Below are positions 10,230 to 19,792 of a stretch of DNA of 64,000 nucleotides, piece after piece. Positions within the stretch are counted from its first letter, which is position 1, and every line of letters begins with the position of its first letter. The notes beneath the pieces were generated by a model. The model was not told where the DNA came from, did no database searches, and worked only from the letters and a program-made list of their open reading frames with translations. The stretch spans positions 1,286,764 to 1,350,763 of the forward strand of contig NC_012997.1 in the NCBI RefSeq assembly GCF_000023025.1. The letters run 5' to 3'. This stretch comes from Teredinibacter turnerae T7901. Its GTDB lineage: Bacteria; Pseudomonadota; Gammaproteobacteria; Pseudomonadales; Cellvibrionaceae. A program made the translations under genes and the position numbers.

Positions 10230-12635
10230 GTGATAATAATTAATCTAAAAAGAAAACGCGCCGCGCTTAACTTCGCATATATAGTAGCCGGAGTTTTGTT
10301 ACTGCTATCAAACAATTCATTCTCGTCTGAAAAGTGGTCGGGCTCGCCGCTCGAACCGCGCTACATTGTTAAATTCAAAACCGAGGGGGATACTCCCCAC
10401 GGTAAAGGCATGTTGCCCGACAGTATGAATACTCTTGTGACAGCGTTTGGTGCGGAAGTTAAGGCGTCCTATCCACATCTTGGGGTTGTTTCCGTGTCAG
10501 CCAGTGATCAAGTGCTCGCGCGCCTGGCTTTGGACCCGGCGATTGAATATGTTGAGCCGGATAATCCCAGGCAGCTTTTTAGCCAGGAGGTGTTGTACAA
10601 CATCAGGGATATTCAAGCGAATCTGGTCAGTGATGAAGGTGCGGAGAACGTAATTGTTTGCATCATTGATTCCGGTTACGACACATCACACCCAGACCTT
10701 AGCGATAACACGGCTTCCGGCTCCCCGTCGTATACCAGTGGAGATGAAGTTGCGTGGGACGAACCATCCAACTCCCATGGCACCCATATCGCTGGGGTTA
10801 TTGCTTCAACAGCGTCTCCACAGGCGGGCGTGCTCTCCGGAGGGCATATCAGGCTTCGAATTATTAATGCGTTTGACAATACTGGGTGGGCGTATAGCTC
10901 ATCAGTCGTGGCTGCTATAGATTCCTGTGTTTCAGATAACAGGCTGTACAGTGCGAGGCGTCGAATGGTGGTGAATATGTCATTTGGCGGGCGCGCGCCC
11001 ACAGCTTTTGAAGCGCGTATGATTCGATACTACCGCGATAAAGGCGCGGTGATGGTTGCTGCGGCAGGCAATGACGGGAGCTCCCGCACGTCCTACCCCG
11101 CAGGCTATGATGACGTTATATCCGTCACCGCAGTCGATAGAGATCATCGCATCGCCCCGTTCGCGCAACACAATCCACAAATTGAGCTTGCAGCTCCGGG
11201 CGTAGGCGTTAAATCAACGGTGCTTGCCGCCGATGGTGCTATCGGGGGTTTGTTGGTGAGTACGAGTCAGAGAGGCCCGCAAACAGTAGATCGGTCGGTT
11301 GTACCACTGCCCATTATTCGAGACCCCGCACACATTAATGATTTAACGTATATTGAGGGCGTATTTCCCGGAACCTATACGCTTTGTGAAATGGTAGACG
11401 GTACTAACCATTGTAACGATATGACGGGAAAAATTTGCTTTAAAGAACGAACCTATGTCAATCATGCAGGTAGTGAAGCGACACCGGAAAATATTAGCCA
11501 GCAGGAATGGAACGATGTGATGGCGTGTGTCGATGCGAATGCGGCTGGCGTTGTGATTTATTCGAACGAAGCCAACCCGGCGTTGCAAACCCCGTTGCTG
11601 TTCGATCCTTTGGGAAGGCTCAACGTTCCCGTTTTAAGCATGGATAGAATCGACAACAAAAATATACCCTATTTCTTTGGCAAGGAGGGGTCGGTTTATG
11701 TTGAATCGGATAATCATGCCACATTGAGTGGAACTTCGATTGCAGCGGCCCATGTAACTGGGGCCATTGCTATGTTGTGGGCAAACTATCCCGGTTGTAC
11801 CGGCGGTCAATTACGTCTCGCTTTGGATGCATCGACTTTCGATTTAGGTGAACCAGGCAAAGATACGAGCTACGGACATGGACTTATTCGCATATCGCGC
11901 GCTATGGACTATATCGAGCAACACGGCGGCTGCGAACGCTTTTTGGAACCGGGTGTTCCGCTTCAGGGGCTGAGCGCGTTTAAAGGTGGGGAAATGATAT
12001 TTTGGACAAACATACCGCCTACCGCAGATTATTTGGATTTTAAAGTTATTGGGGATGACGTCGAAAATCTAACGATACGCGCTGAATTTAAAGTTATTCC
12101 TGTTCTTAAAAAACGTGCTTATTGCGCCTATGGTTTACCTGACGTAGAAAACGAGAGTACCTGTCGTATTTCCGGGGAAGAGATTTGGCAGGGCAAGTGG
12201 TATTTTCTTGTGCGCGCCAATGAGGACGTCGAGAACCTCCAAGTTGTCGCAGACTTAGTGCTCAAACAAAACCCTGAACATTATTACGAGAATAAACAAA
12301 ATTATCGTATTCCTGATGGTGGTTGTTATCACGAGGAGCTTGATGTTCCCATGGTGGTTGACTACACCGGTGAAGCGTCAGATGTTGAGGTAAAAGTCAG
12401 AATTAAACATCGAACACCCGAAGAAATTAAAATTTCGCTCGCACCGCCTTTTGGTGAAGAGGTAGTGCTTCGTGAATTTGATTGGAGCGGAACCGCGTTC
12501 GCTAAGAATATATCTGACACCTACAAGCTCGCATTTCCCGGGTTTAATAGTGAAGGTGTTTGGCGTCTTAAAGTGTGTTTTGGATCGGATACCTCTGTTG
12601 GTATTTTAGACGACTGGAGCATCGCCTTTTACTAG
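10230..12635 (+). CDS. Secreted subtilisin-like (S8) serine protease with PA and P-type domains
   Basis: An exported serine endopeptidase of the subtilase family, 801 residues, starting at GTG with a good Shine-Dalgarno. Order of parts: signal segment (about 12-32); inhibitor-I9-like propeptide (about 40-115, starting RYIVKFKTEG); catalytic domain with Asp147 (IIDSGYD), His183 (NSHGTHIAG) and Ser503 (SGTSIAAAHVTGA). The long distance between His and Ser is filled by a PA-type insertion (about 340-480). Next comes a PPC-like beta domain (about 575-690), then a C-terminal domain (about 695-801) resembling the proprotein-convertase P domain and ending in a GVWRLKVCF...DDWSIAF pattern. It probably degrades extracellular protein. 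It has its own terminator and sits where flagellar genes would be expected. Confidence 0.9.
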   Translation: MIIINLKRKRAALNFAYIVAGVLLLLSNNSFSSEKWSGSPLEPRYIVKFKTEGDTPHGKGMLPDSMNTLVTAFGAEVKASYPHLGVVSVSASDQVLARLALDPAIEYVEPDNPRQLFSQEVLYNIRDIQANLVSDEGAENVIVCIIDSGYDTSHPDLSDNTASGSPSYTSGDEVAWDEPSNSHGTHIAGVIASTASPQAGVLSGGHIRLRIINAFDNTGWAYSSSVVAAIDSCVSDNRLYSARRRMVVNMSFGGRAPTAFEARMIRYYRDKGAVMVAAAGNDGSSRTSYPAGYDDVISVTAVDRDHRIAPFAQHNPQIELAAPGVGVKSTVLAADGAIGGLLVSTSQRGPQTVDRSVVPLPIIRDPAHINDLTYIEGVFPGTYTLCEMVDGTNHCNDMTGKICFKERTYVNHAGSEATPENISQQEWNDVMACVDANAAGVVIYSNEANPALQTPLLFDPLGRLNVPVLSMDRIDNKNIPYFFGKEGSVYVESDNHATLSGTSIAAAHVTGAIAMLWANYPGCTGGQLRLALDASTFDLGEPGKDTSYGHGLIRISRAMDYIEQHGGCERFLEPGVPLQGLSAFKGGEMIFWTNIPPTADYLDFKVIGDDVENLTIRAEFKVIPVLKKRAYCAYGLPDVENESTCRISGEEIWQGKWYFLVRANEDVENLQVVADLVLKQNPEHYYENKQNYRIPDGGCYHEELDVPMVVDYTGEASDVEVKVRIKHRTPEEIKISLAPPFGEEVVLREFDWSGTAFAKNISDTYKLAFPGFNSEGVWRLKVCFGSDTSVGILDDWSIAFY

Positions 12636-12672
12636 CCCAAGCTATTACAAGCTATTAACAGTAGCAAGCAAG

Positions 12673-12708
12673 AAACCGCCCCACTAACTGGATCGAGGGG
12701 CGGTTTTA
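12673..12708 (+). terminator. Rho-independent terminator after the protease gene
   Basis: AAACCGCCCC pairs with GGGGCGGTTT, followed by TTATTTTATT. It lies 38 bp after the protease stop, between convergent genes. Confidence 0.9.
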
Positions 12709-12765
12709 TTTTATTGGTTTCACAACGTTCGTATTGCGAGCAAATATTACCGTTCCAGTGCTTAA

Positions 12766-13188
12766 CTATTCGCTCACTGGATTCTTTGCAAAGCATGGAA
12801 TATCTTCAGGAAAACTAATCCAGGGTTGCGAAGCATCACACCACATATGCATATTGGGGGCTAACCAGGATGTATCTTCCAGAGTGCCTGCTTTAATAAA
12901 TGCGGCACCGGGAAATGCTTCAAGTACAGAAAAAACCGGTGAACCACAATTTTTGCAGAATTTGCGGGAGACTTTTGAACCTGAATCCCCTTGGCCAGCG
13001 AACTCGCCTAAGAACTCCACGCCCTCTACCTGCAGCGAATGTTCTGCAACTCCGACAACAATGGAGAAAGCTGTCCCGGTTTGCTTTTGACAGCTTTTAC
13101 AATGGCAAACTGCCGTCATTTGTGGCTCACCGTCACTGGAAATTTTAACATTGCCACACAGGCAAGAGCCTTCGATTTTCTTTTCCAT
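12766..13188 (-). CDS. GFA/CENP-V domain protein (zinc-binding)
   Basis: A small protein (140 residues) of the glutathione-dependent formaldehyde-activating-like (GFA, CENP-V) family. Zinc ligands are visible: CLCGNV near the N-terminus, CHCKSCQKQTGTAF (about 28-41) and CKNCGSPVF (about 79-87). The biochemical role of most members is unknown. Formaldehyde binding is established only for the founding enzyme, so I make no substrate claim. A Shine-Dalgarno AAAGGA lies before the ATG. A second, diverged member of the family occurs at 58821-59240 in the cassette array. Confidence 0.88.
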   Translation of the reverse strand: MEKKIEGSCLCGNVKISSDGEPQMTAVCHCKSCQKQTGTAFSIVVGVAEHSLQVEGVEFLGEFAGQGDSGSKVSRKFCKNCGSPVFSVLEAFPGAAFIKAGTLEDTSWLAPNMHMWCDASQPWISFPEDIPCFAKNPVSE

Positions 13189-13582
13189 AGTGTTGTCCTT
13201 TGAGGTGTTGGCTTCGTTACTTTATCCCAGATATCGTTGAAGCCGCTTGTATTTTACGCGTCATTTGGCGCGTAATTTTAGCCTAAGCGTTACACTCTAA
13301 AACAGGCTGTTTGCGAATTTACGGATTATTTAATGTGATAGTTTCTAGTTGGTTGCGGCTGCATCTGGCGTGACGCGGTTGTACAACTTCAAGCAATGTA
13401 TTTAATCTCAGGAAAAGTATATTTGGTTGATGTATTGCAGTCATTCAACCAGAGCCATGGTCGCGTGAGCATAGCGCTGGTTGGTGTTTCTTGTGGGTAA
13501 GACGGGATGTTTTGAGCAACTGCGCTTGCTTTACGCACAACAGTTGCTAACTGCGCAGACCAGTTATCATCCGCCCTTTCGG
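13189..13582. other. Non-coding gap
   Basis: Between the start of the GFA-domain gene and the end of the NmrA-like gene, both on the minus strand. I see no ORF with support, no repeat and no clear hairpin. Confidence 0.5.
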
Positions 13583-14425
13583 TTAGGCGGATTTACTGTC
13601 AGCTGAATTCCAAACTCCGCTGGCGGCAGTTTTTTTAACATAGTCACTAAAATCTGTTGCTGGGCGGCCAAGGGCTTTTTCCACCCCATCCGCGATATAT
13701 TGGTTGCGACCATCAAATACTTCGCTGAATAGCTCGTTTAGCAACCATTGGTACTCTTCCGGTAAGCCCATCTCCTGCATCCCTGCAATATACGTATCCA
13801 GGGGTACGGGCAAATATTGAATATTGCGGCCGGTTGCGTTCGATATTTCATTGATACATTCCGCGAATGTCAGCAAACGGGGGCCCGTCACTTCGAACAG
13901 GGTGTTTTGCAATTCTGGTTGGGTTAATGCCGCGACGGCAACGTTAGCGAGGTCGTCAATGTCGATAAAAGGCTCTGGTGTATTGCACTCCGGTAATACC
14001 AGAGCACCGTTTTGGATGCCTTCGAGCATAAAATTCTCACTGAAGTTTTGTGCAAACCAACTGGCTCGAACAACATTCCAGGTAAGCCCACTATTTTGTA
14101 TCACCGCTTCTGCCCGCTGCGCGCCGGGTTCGCCCCGTCCGGAGAGCAACACTAGATGCGCCACGCCAGCGCGTTTCGCGGCGGTAACAAAGTTACGCAT
14201 TATTTCATCGGCGCCGGGCACGGCCAGGTCGGGCTGGAAGGTGACATAAGCCGATGTGACGCCCGCCAGCGCGCTGGCCCAGGTGTTTTCGTCCAGCCAG
14301 TCGAACGCGGGTTGCGTGGAGCGCGATACACCGCGCGTATTGTACCCCTGGCGTTGCAGGCTCGCTTCAACACGGGCGCCAGTTTTACCATATTTACCAA
14401 TAATCAGGATCGTTTGCTCGTTCAT
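13583..14425 (-). CDS. NmrA-like NAD(P)-binding protein
   Basis: A 280-residue Rossmann-fold protein of the NmrA/atypical SDR family. The N-terminal dinucleotide-binding strand reads ILIIGKYGKTGARVEASL (GxxGxxG type). LVLLSGRGEPGAQRAEAVIQNSGLTWNVVRASWFAQNF is the typical mid-part of QOR2/NmrA-type NADPH-binding proteins. The classical Tyr-xxx-Lys pair of true SDR enzymes is not seen, which fits a sensor or an atypical reductase. A Shine-Dalgarno AAGGAG precedes the ATG. It is divergent from an AraC-type regulator, which probably controls it. Confidence 0.85.
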   Translation of the reverse strand: MNEQTILIIGKYGKTGARVEASLQRQGYNTRGVSRSTQPAFDWLDENTWASALAGVTSAYVTFQPDLAVPGADEIMRNFVTAAKRAGVAHLVLLSGRGEPGAQRAEAVIQNSGLTWNVVRASWFAQNFSENFMLEGIQNGALVLPECNTPEPFIDIDDLANVAVAALTQPELQNTLFEVTGPRLLTFAECINEISNATGRNIQYLPVPLDTYIAGMQEMGLPEEYQWLLNELFSEVFDGRNQYIADGVEKALGRPATDFSDYVKKTAASGVWNSADSKSA

Positions 14426-14564
14426 TCTTTGCTCCTTGTGGGTGAGGTGTTGTTTAATCTGGGGAGCATTATCGGTGTTGATGGGTGGATATATGATACC
14501 ATTATGTCCATAAAACTATGCAGAACGTCTATTTCGTTGGCAGAATGATGTATTAGGAGTGTTT

Positions 14565-15527
14565 GTGATCGCAAACGGCGCTTTCCCGCGAATAAGCGAC
14601 CCCTTGGGGGAGATTTTGTACCAACTCCGTATGGATGGCAGTCTCTATGCGCAGTCTTACCTCAGCGCGCCATGGGGCGTTGAGATGCCGGAACTACCAG
14701 GCAAGATGATGTTTCACATCATTACCCAAGGTCAGTGCTGGCTGCACGTGGAAGGAGGTGAGCCCGTGTTACTGCGCCAAGGGAGCTTGGTGCTGGTGCC
14801 CCACGGACGCGGTCATCGAGTGATGGATGCGCCTGGCTCGCCGGTGGCGAAGCTGTTCGATCTTCCTATCCGACGAATTACTGACCGTTATGAAGAGCTG
14901 CACTACGGTGGTGGCGGAGCCTCGACCCATCTCACCTGTTGTGTCATGAGTTTCGACCCGCTCACGGGCCGACAACTGATCCCCCATTTACCTGACTACC
15001 TGCATATCGATAGCTGGGACACAGACGTCGATAGCTGGTTGCAAACCACCTTGCGTTTTATCGCCAGAGAAGCGCGCGAACAAAAGCCTGGCGGGCAAAC
15101 CATTATTGCGAATCTGGCCGATATTTTAGTGATCCAAGCCATTCGTGCCTGGTTGGATGCTACCGAAGAAACCTCTGCTGGCTGGCTTGCCGCATTGCGT
15201 GACAAATACATAGGCAGTGCGTTGGCTGCGATTCATCGGGAACCCGAGCGGAACTGGACGGTGGACACCTTGGCGCGAGAAGTTGGGCTTTCCCGCTCTG
15301 GCTTTTCAGCGCGGTTCAGTGAATTGGTGGGTGAATCCGCGAAGCGTTACATTACCCATTGGCGCATGCAGTTAGCGCGCTCGAAACTCCTTGACAGTGG
15401 TATAAGTATGGGAGAGTTGGCGGATCAGTTGGGCTACCATTCGGAAGCTGCATTTTGCCGGGCCTTTAAACGGGTGATAGGGGTGTCTCCTGGGAGCATT
15501 AAAAAATCGGCACTCTCTCTGTTGTGA
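14565..15527 (+). CDS. AraC-family transcriptional regulator (cupin_6 type)
   Basis: A DNA-binding activator or repressor with an N-terminal AraC-type cupin (residues about 5-180) and two C-terminal helix-turn-helix motifs (about 215-315; LAREVGLSRSGFSARFSELVGESAKRYI and MGELADQLGYHSEAAFCRAFKRVIGVSPG). I prefer the GTG at 14565, five bases after AGGAG (14555-14559). The in-frame GTG at 14559 overlaps that Shine-Dalgarno. It is divergent from the NmrA-like gene with a 139-bp gap, a common arrangement in which the regulator controls the reductase. Confidence 0.88.
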   Translation: MIANGAFPRISDPLGEILYQLRMDGSLYAQSYLSAPWGVEMPELPGKMMFHIITQGQCWLHVEGGEPVLLRQGSLVLVPHGRGHRVMDAPGSPVAKLFDLPIRRITDRYEELHYGGGGASTHLTCCVMSFDPLTGRQLIPHLPDYLHIDSWDTDVDSWLQTTLRFIAREAREQKPGGQTIIANLADILVIQAIRAWLDATEETSAGWLAALRDKYIGSALAAIHREPERNWTVDTLAREVGLSRSGFSARFSELVGESAKRYITHWRMQLARSKLLDSGISMGELADQLGYHSEAAFCRAFKRVIGVSPGSIKKSALSLL

Positions 15528-16039
15528 AACAGGTTGTAGACAGATCGGTATTGTGTATGCGGCTTGTAAAGCATTTTGAGTTGCTGCGGCGAAATGGCCT
15601 GTGTACAAAACACCGATCTCGGCGATAAGTATTCGGGAAAGATTAGGTAGCAAAACATTAGCAAGCTACAGATCTATCCGCTACGTGTGTCCTTTCTTCC
15701 CATGTCTTTTTTCCTATTAACGTGATGTTTTTGTGATGGTGGTCCTTTTTACTCTAGGAGGTGGTTGGGAATCTCGGTTGTGATAATCTGAAATAACGTC
15801 TGCTGATGCGTAGTCAGGAAAATTTTAAAGAATAAACACCTACTCTTGGCATTTTTAATTTCTTTTGCGTGCCTTTTGTTTGGTGATGTTATTTCAACGG
15901 TGTTTGTATACCCTTAAAGGGTGTAACATAAAAGACGTTATTCCACGCGGGCATTCGATAGAAAATTTGATCCACTTTCTAGGTAATAAGCTTGCTGTTT
16001 ATTTAAACCTCGTCGGTATAGCTGCAATCGGAATAGAAC
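15528..16039. other. Non-coding gap before a TonB receptor gene
   Basis: About 510 bases without a supported gene. I looked for riboswitch cores (cobalamin, TPP) upstream of the receptor and found none. Confidence 0.5.
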
Positions 16040-18079
16040 ATGGATAGATTCTGGGCGGTGGCACGTCGATTTTTTGATTGCCTGTGTGCGTTTAGCTGGT
16101 ATATCGCCATTGCAGCGTTTACCACCTCGTATTGCTCCGCGCATCCCTTTTCGGACGCCAACTCTGACGATCTCTATGCTATGACTCTCGCCGAGCTTAT
16201 TGAGCTCAAGGTAGTGGCCGATATCGCCTCGTTTTCACGCGAAAGCGAACTGGGTGTTGGCTCCACGGTAGACATTATTACGCGTGCCAATTTCGAACGG
16301 CGTGGAGCAAAAACACTCCAGCAGGCAATCAATGCCTATCCAGGTTTACTGGAATCCCCCAGCTTTTTTGGCAACTCAGCGCTTGCAATTCGAGGCTACA
16401 CGAGTGCTGCCTCTGACACCGGCATAAATATGCGTTTGGACGGTGTTCCCATCAACAGCTTTACCCTCGGGTCACGCTTGTTCGATGTCTACGCGCTGCA
16501 GCTTGGCACCTTAGATAGAATTGAAATGATCCGCGGGCCCGGATCCACCTTGTACGGAGCCGATGCCTTTCACGGTGTACTCTCATTTCGCACTTTTGCC
16601 GCCACATCCGACCAGCTGGCGCTTGAGTCTGAAATTAGTGGCAGCGCTTATAGACAGACTGGTATGCGCATCAGTCGCGCTGTTTCGGATACTTGGCGGT
16701 TAAATGCCAGCCTGGCTTATTCCGGGCAGGGGGATCAAAATGAAAAATACTTTTTCACCGATGGCTCAGGCGACACAGCAAGTAGTTATCGCCAAAACCA
16801 TTATGATGGCTATATGGGAGTTGTGCGCCTGCAATCGCAGAAGGACGAGCAATTGTCATCAGAGGTGGCGCTCTATTATCGGGGGCAGGATCTCAACAAG
16901 TTCCAGGGTGTTGGTCGGCTAACTGGCCCGGTAATGTTTCCTGATGACACTGGTGAGATAGATACCCAGGTGGGTATGCTCACGGCAGGGTTCAAATTGA
17001 AACTCGATAATGCCATGACAATCGATATTAAGAACTACGTCTGGCGAGATAATTTTGAACGGCGTAGCAATTCGTTTATTCCTGACGCGACCCTTGCAGA
17101 GTTACATGGGGGCAGTCGTATCCATCTTACCAGCGCGCAAAGTGCCGACACCACCCAGTGGTTGGTGGGCTACGAGTTTGCTTATATGAAAGTGCTGGAG
17201 GCAAGAAACGGATCAACACCAGAGCCGGTGGAGGATAGGCTTCGCAGGGTTAACAGTGCTATTTTTCAGGCGAAAACCCCTTTGTTGCAAAGTCGTATCC
17301 AACTGCTGTATGGGATGCGGTACGATTACTATTCTGATGCAAGCGCTCATTTCTCGCCACGCACTGGAGTTATATTTAACCCCACTAAAACGTCCGCGAT
17401 AAAGCTACTTTATGGCAATGCTTTTAGACCGCCAACGGCCGCGGAGATGAGTGGTAGTAGCCTTGCCGGGCCGGCCAATGGGGCAGCGGAAAAAATTGAT
17501 ACCTACGAGCTTGTGTTCATGCGCCATAGTAGGGGGTATCGGGCAAATCTCGTTTTGTTTAAAAGCATCTGGCGGGATGCGATTTTGTTGGTTGCCAACA
17601 CCGAACCTTCGCCGCCGTTGGCGCGTTCAAATTCCGGCGAAAATGAAGCGACTGGAATTGAGGTGTCGTTGAATTATGTGGGGCCAGCGTTGCGGTTTGA
17701 TGCTGGCGGCTCTTATGTTCGCAGCCGGGATGTTACGGATGACCAGGAGTACATCGCGTTCCCGGAAACAATTCTGAACATTGGTGTCGGGGTCAATTTA
17801 AAAAGCGTACGCACGCGCATCTATTTACACAATCGCGCGCACTTTAATACCTATAGTGGGCCGGTAACGGTTTTTGTCGATAGCCCAGAGCGGTTGGACG
17901 ACTATTGGCGAACGGATCTCACGCTTACCTGGTACAGCACGAAACAGCAGCACGAAATTTATCTGAATTTTCAGAACCTGCTTAATCAGGAGAACTACTT
18001 TCCCTCTGCAGCTTCCGCAGAAGGCGGAATTGCGGATACCCAATTTAGCGCTTCGCTGGGAGTGAGACTGAAATACTGA
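16040..18079 (+). CDS. TonB-dependent outer-membrane receptor
   Basis: A 679-residue TonB-dependent receptor for active import across the outer membrane. After an N-terminal hydrophobic leader comes a short region DDLYAMTLAELIELKVV. The plug domain (about 60-185) shows GSTVDIITRANFERRGAKTLQQAINAYPG, ALAIRGY and IEMIRGPGSTLYGADAFHGV. The beta barrel runs to the C-terminal aromatic residue (VRLKY). The substrate cannot be read from sequence and no substrate gene is adjacent. Barrel length is on the short side. A GGDEF gene lies convergent downstream. Confidence 0.85.
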   Translation: MDRFWAVARRFFDCLCAFSWYIAIAAFTTSYCSAHPFSDANSDDLYAMTLAELIELKVVADIASFSRESELGVGSTVDIITRANFERRGAKTLQQAINAYPGLLESPSFFGNSALAIRGYTSAASDTGINMRLDGVPINSFTLGSRLFDVYALQLGTLDRIEMIRGPGSTLYGADAFHGVLSFRTFAATSDQLALESEISGSAYRQTGMRISRAVSDTWRLNASLAYSGQGDQNEKYFFTDGSGDTASSYRQNHYDGYMGVVRLQSQKDEQLSSEVALYYRGQDLNKFQGVGRLTGPVMFPDDTGEIDTQVGMLTAGFKLKLDNAMTIDIKNYVWRDNFERRSNSFIPDATLAELHGGSRIHLTSAQSADTTQWLVGYEFAYMKVLEARNGSTPEPVEDRLRRVNSAIFQAKTPLLQSRIQLLYGMRYDYYSDASAHFSPRTGVIFNPTKTSAIKLLYGNAFRPPTAAEMSGSSLAGPANGAAEKIDTYELVFMRHSRGYRANLVLFKSIWRDAILLVANTEPSPPLARSNSGENEATGIEVSLNYVGPALRFDAGGSYVRSRDVTDDQEYIAFPETILNIGVGVNLKSVRTRIYLHNRAHFNTYSGPVTVFVDSPERLDDYWRTDLTLTWYSTKQQHEIYLNFQNLLNQENYFPSAASAEGGIADTQFSASLGVRLKY

Positions 18080-18237
18080 GATCTGCAAAAGGTAGACGGC
18101 GGCGCCTGAAGTTCGAAGTATTTCTACACAAGGGTTATGCGCATTTGATCGTCGCGCAATGCGACTCTTGTTTATGTGACTCTTGTTCATGCGACTCTTG
18201 TTGTGGCCCCGTTACCCAGGTGAAGCAGCTTCAAACA

Positions 18238-19278
18238 CTAGTCACATATATAAACACTACCGCTATTGCGCGCTTTGGCAACATACATACCTTCGTCGGC
18301 CTTGCGGATTAGCGCATCCGCATCGTAACCGGTTGTCGACGCGAAACACACGCCCACACTGATTTTAAGTTCGATAGTTGTCTCGCCAATTTTGATTGGC
18401 GAATTACACACGCTCAGTAGCCGTTCTCCAATAGGTGTTGCCTGCGCTTTATTTTTCAACCTGTAAGCGATAACGAATTCATCGCCAGAGAAACGACCAA
18501 AATAATAGGGGGTAGGGTGTTGATCACGGCTGATTTCCGTACGTAAGGTGCCGGAAACCCGGTGGGCGAACACACGCAGTACTTCGTCGCCAACGTGGTG
18601 GCCGAAATTGTCGTTTATCGCCTTAAACTTATTCAGGTCGATAAAGAACAATCCAATTTCCTGTCGACGCTCCGCGGTCTCCCGAATTTTTTTTTCCAGT
18701 TCGGTAATAAACCCCCTGCGATTGAGTATCCGGGTTAGCTCATCGTGATTCGCATCGTATGCCAGGCGCGCTCGTTGGCGTTCGACCACATAAGCGAATC
18801 CACCTGAGATAATAATTGAGGTAAGCAGCGCAACACTGATACGCAATAGCATGTCCAGCGGGAAATGATTGATGGAGGCAATCATTCCGCTAACAAAAAA
18901 TATGAGCGCTAAAAAGTAGGCGTGTTTGTAAGTGAGTATATAAAACAGCGCCGCGGTTATAGGGTAAATAAGGACAATGCCTCGCAGACCGTACAGGTAG
19001 CAAGTACCGGTGAGCGCCAGGTATTGAAATAGGAAGAACACGTAATAGTTGATAGCGCGCGGTTTGCCGTGAAACAGGGCGAGAGTGGAGAGACTGCAGC
19101 CCAAGGCTGAGAGCGTCGCAAAACAGCCAATCAGCAGGCTGTCGAACACCAGGTGATGTAGCGAAAAGGTCACGGTGACGGCAAACGCAATCACGTGGAT
19201 CGTCAAAGTCGCCCTGCGAGCCTGTGGCGCAAATGCAGATGCATTGAGCCTTTTCGAAACACCGCTTTGAAAACTCAA
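18238..19278 (-). CDS. Membrane-bound diguanylate cyclase (GGDEF)
   Basis: Makes cyclic di-GMP from two GTP. It has 346 residues, with several N-terminal membrane helices (about 20-175) followed by a GGDEF domain (about 185-346). The signature is SGDEF at 264-268, an accepted active variant. Substrate-site sequence HDELTRILNRRGF, FIDLNKFKAINDNFGHHVGD and KADEGMYVAKARN is intact. No RxxD inhibitory site is seen before the signature. The start is TTG at 19278, preceded 4 bases upstream by AAGGAGG. It may influence the motile-sessile switch, but no sensor domain indicates the signal. Confidence 0.9.
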   Translation of the reverse strand: MSFQSGVSKRLNASAFAPQARRATLTIHVIAFAVTVTFSLHHLVFDSLLIGCFATLSALGCSLSTLALFHGKPRAINYYVFFLFQYLALTGTCYLYGLRGIVLIYPITAALFYILTYKHAYFLALIFFVSGMIASINHFPLDMLLRISVALLTSIIISGGFAYVVERQRARLAYDANHDELTRILNRRGFITELEKKIRETAERRQEIGLFFIDLNKFKAINDNFGHHVGDEVLRVFAHRVSGTLRTEISRDQHPTPYYFGRFSGDEFVIAYRLKNKAQATPIGERLLSVCNSPIKIGETTIELKISVGVCFASTTGYDADALIRKADEGMYVAKARNSGSVYICD

Positions 19279-19619
19279 ACATCCTCCTTCGAGGGGTAAA
19301 GCTGGGGTTGAACCTTGCCGTGAATAACAGGGTTAATACTGCCCTGGGGCTTAAGCTGCGCGATATAACTATAGCCAAGCTTTGGCTGGCTGCGAGTTTG
19401 ATCGAGAGGTGGAATAATAAAGATAGCGTTTACCGGGTTCTTAGACTCCAAATGTATGAAAAGTGCTCGAAAAGAGGGTGCCAAGCAGATTGCTAAGCCC
19501 AGGCTGGTGATTTGCTGCGGTGCGGTAAATCGTGTTCCGCGGCCGGAAGATCCTTGAGGCAGGATAAGTCTCCCGCAGGATTATTTGGAAGCAATTGACG
19601 TTGATAGTACAATGGCGCT
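19279..19619. other. Non-coding gap before the TPP riboswitch
   Basis: This is the divergent promoter region between the GGDEF gene and the riboswitch-controlled operon. I see no supported ORF. Confidence 0.5.
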
Positions 19620-19716
19620 GTCCTTAGGGGTGATTGGCCGTCGCACGGTGCAATCTGAGACGGGATTACCCGAACCCTTTGAACCTGATCCGGCTAGTAC
19701 CGGCGTAGGAATAGGA
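19620..19716 (+). promoter_or_regulatory. TPP riboswitch (THI element)
   Basis: The conserved TPP aptamer parts are present in order: AGGGGTG, an extra P3a-like arm (GGCCGTCGCACGGT), CTGAGA, ACCCTTTGAACCTGATC, then GGCTAGTACCGGCGTAGGAA. TCCT/AGGA at the ends can form P1. It lies 77 bp before a TonB receptor gene and indicates repression of the operon when thiamine pyrophosphate is plentiful. Confidence 0.95.
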
Positions 19717-19758
19717 TTTGCCTCTGTGTAAGTGAAGTTTCCCGCTTAGAAAACTACC

Positions 19759-19789
19759 GGGTCTCCTGTTAAATTTATTAGGAAGACCT
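19759..19789 (+). promoter_or_regulatory. Hairpin sequestering the Shine-Dalgarno of the thiamine operon
   Basis: GGTCTCCT (19760-19767) can pair with AGGAAGACC (19780-19788) with one bulged A, enclosing an AT-rich loop. The 3' arm contains the ribosome binding site AGGA of the receptor gene that starts at 19793. No T tract follows, which favours control of translation rather than termination. The anti-sequestering partner upstream is not worked out. Confidence 0.65.
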
Positions 19790-19792
19790 GTA

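Noticed and set aside
15528-16039. Possible riboswitch in front of the TonB receptor at 16040
   Set aside because: No cobalamin, TPP or other aptamer core could be recognised.
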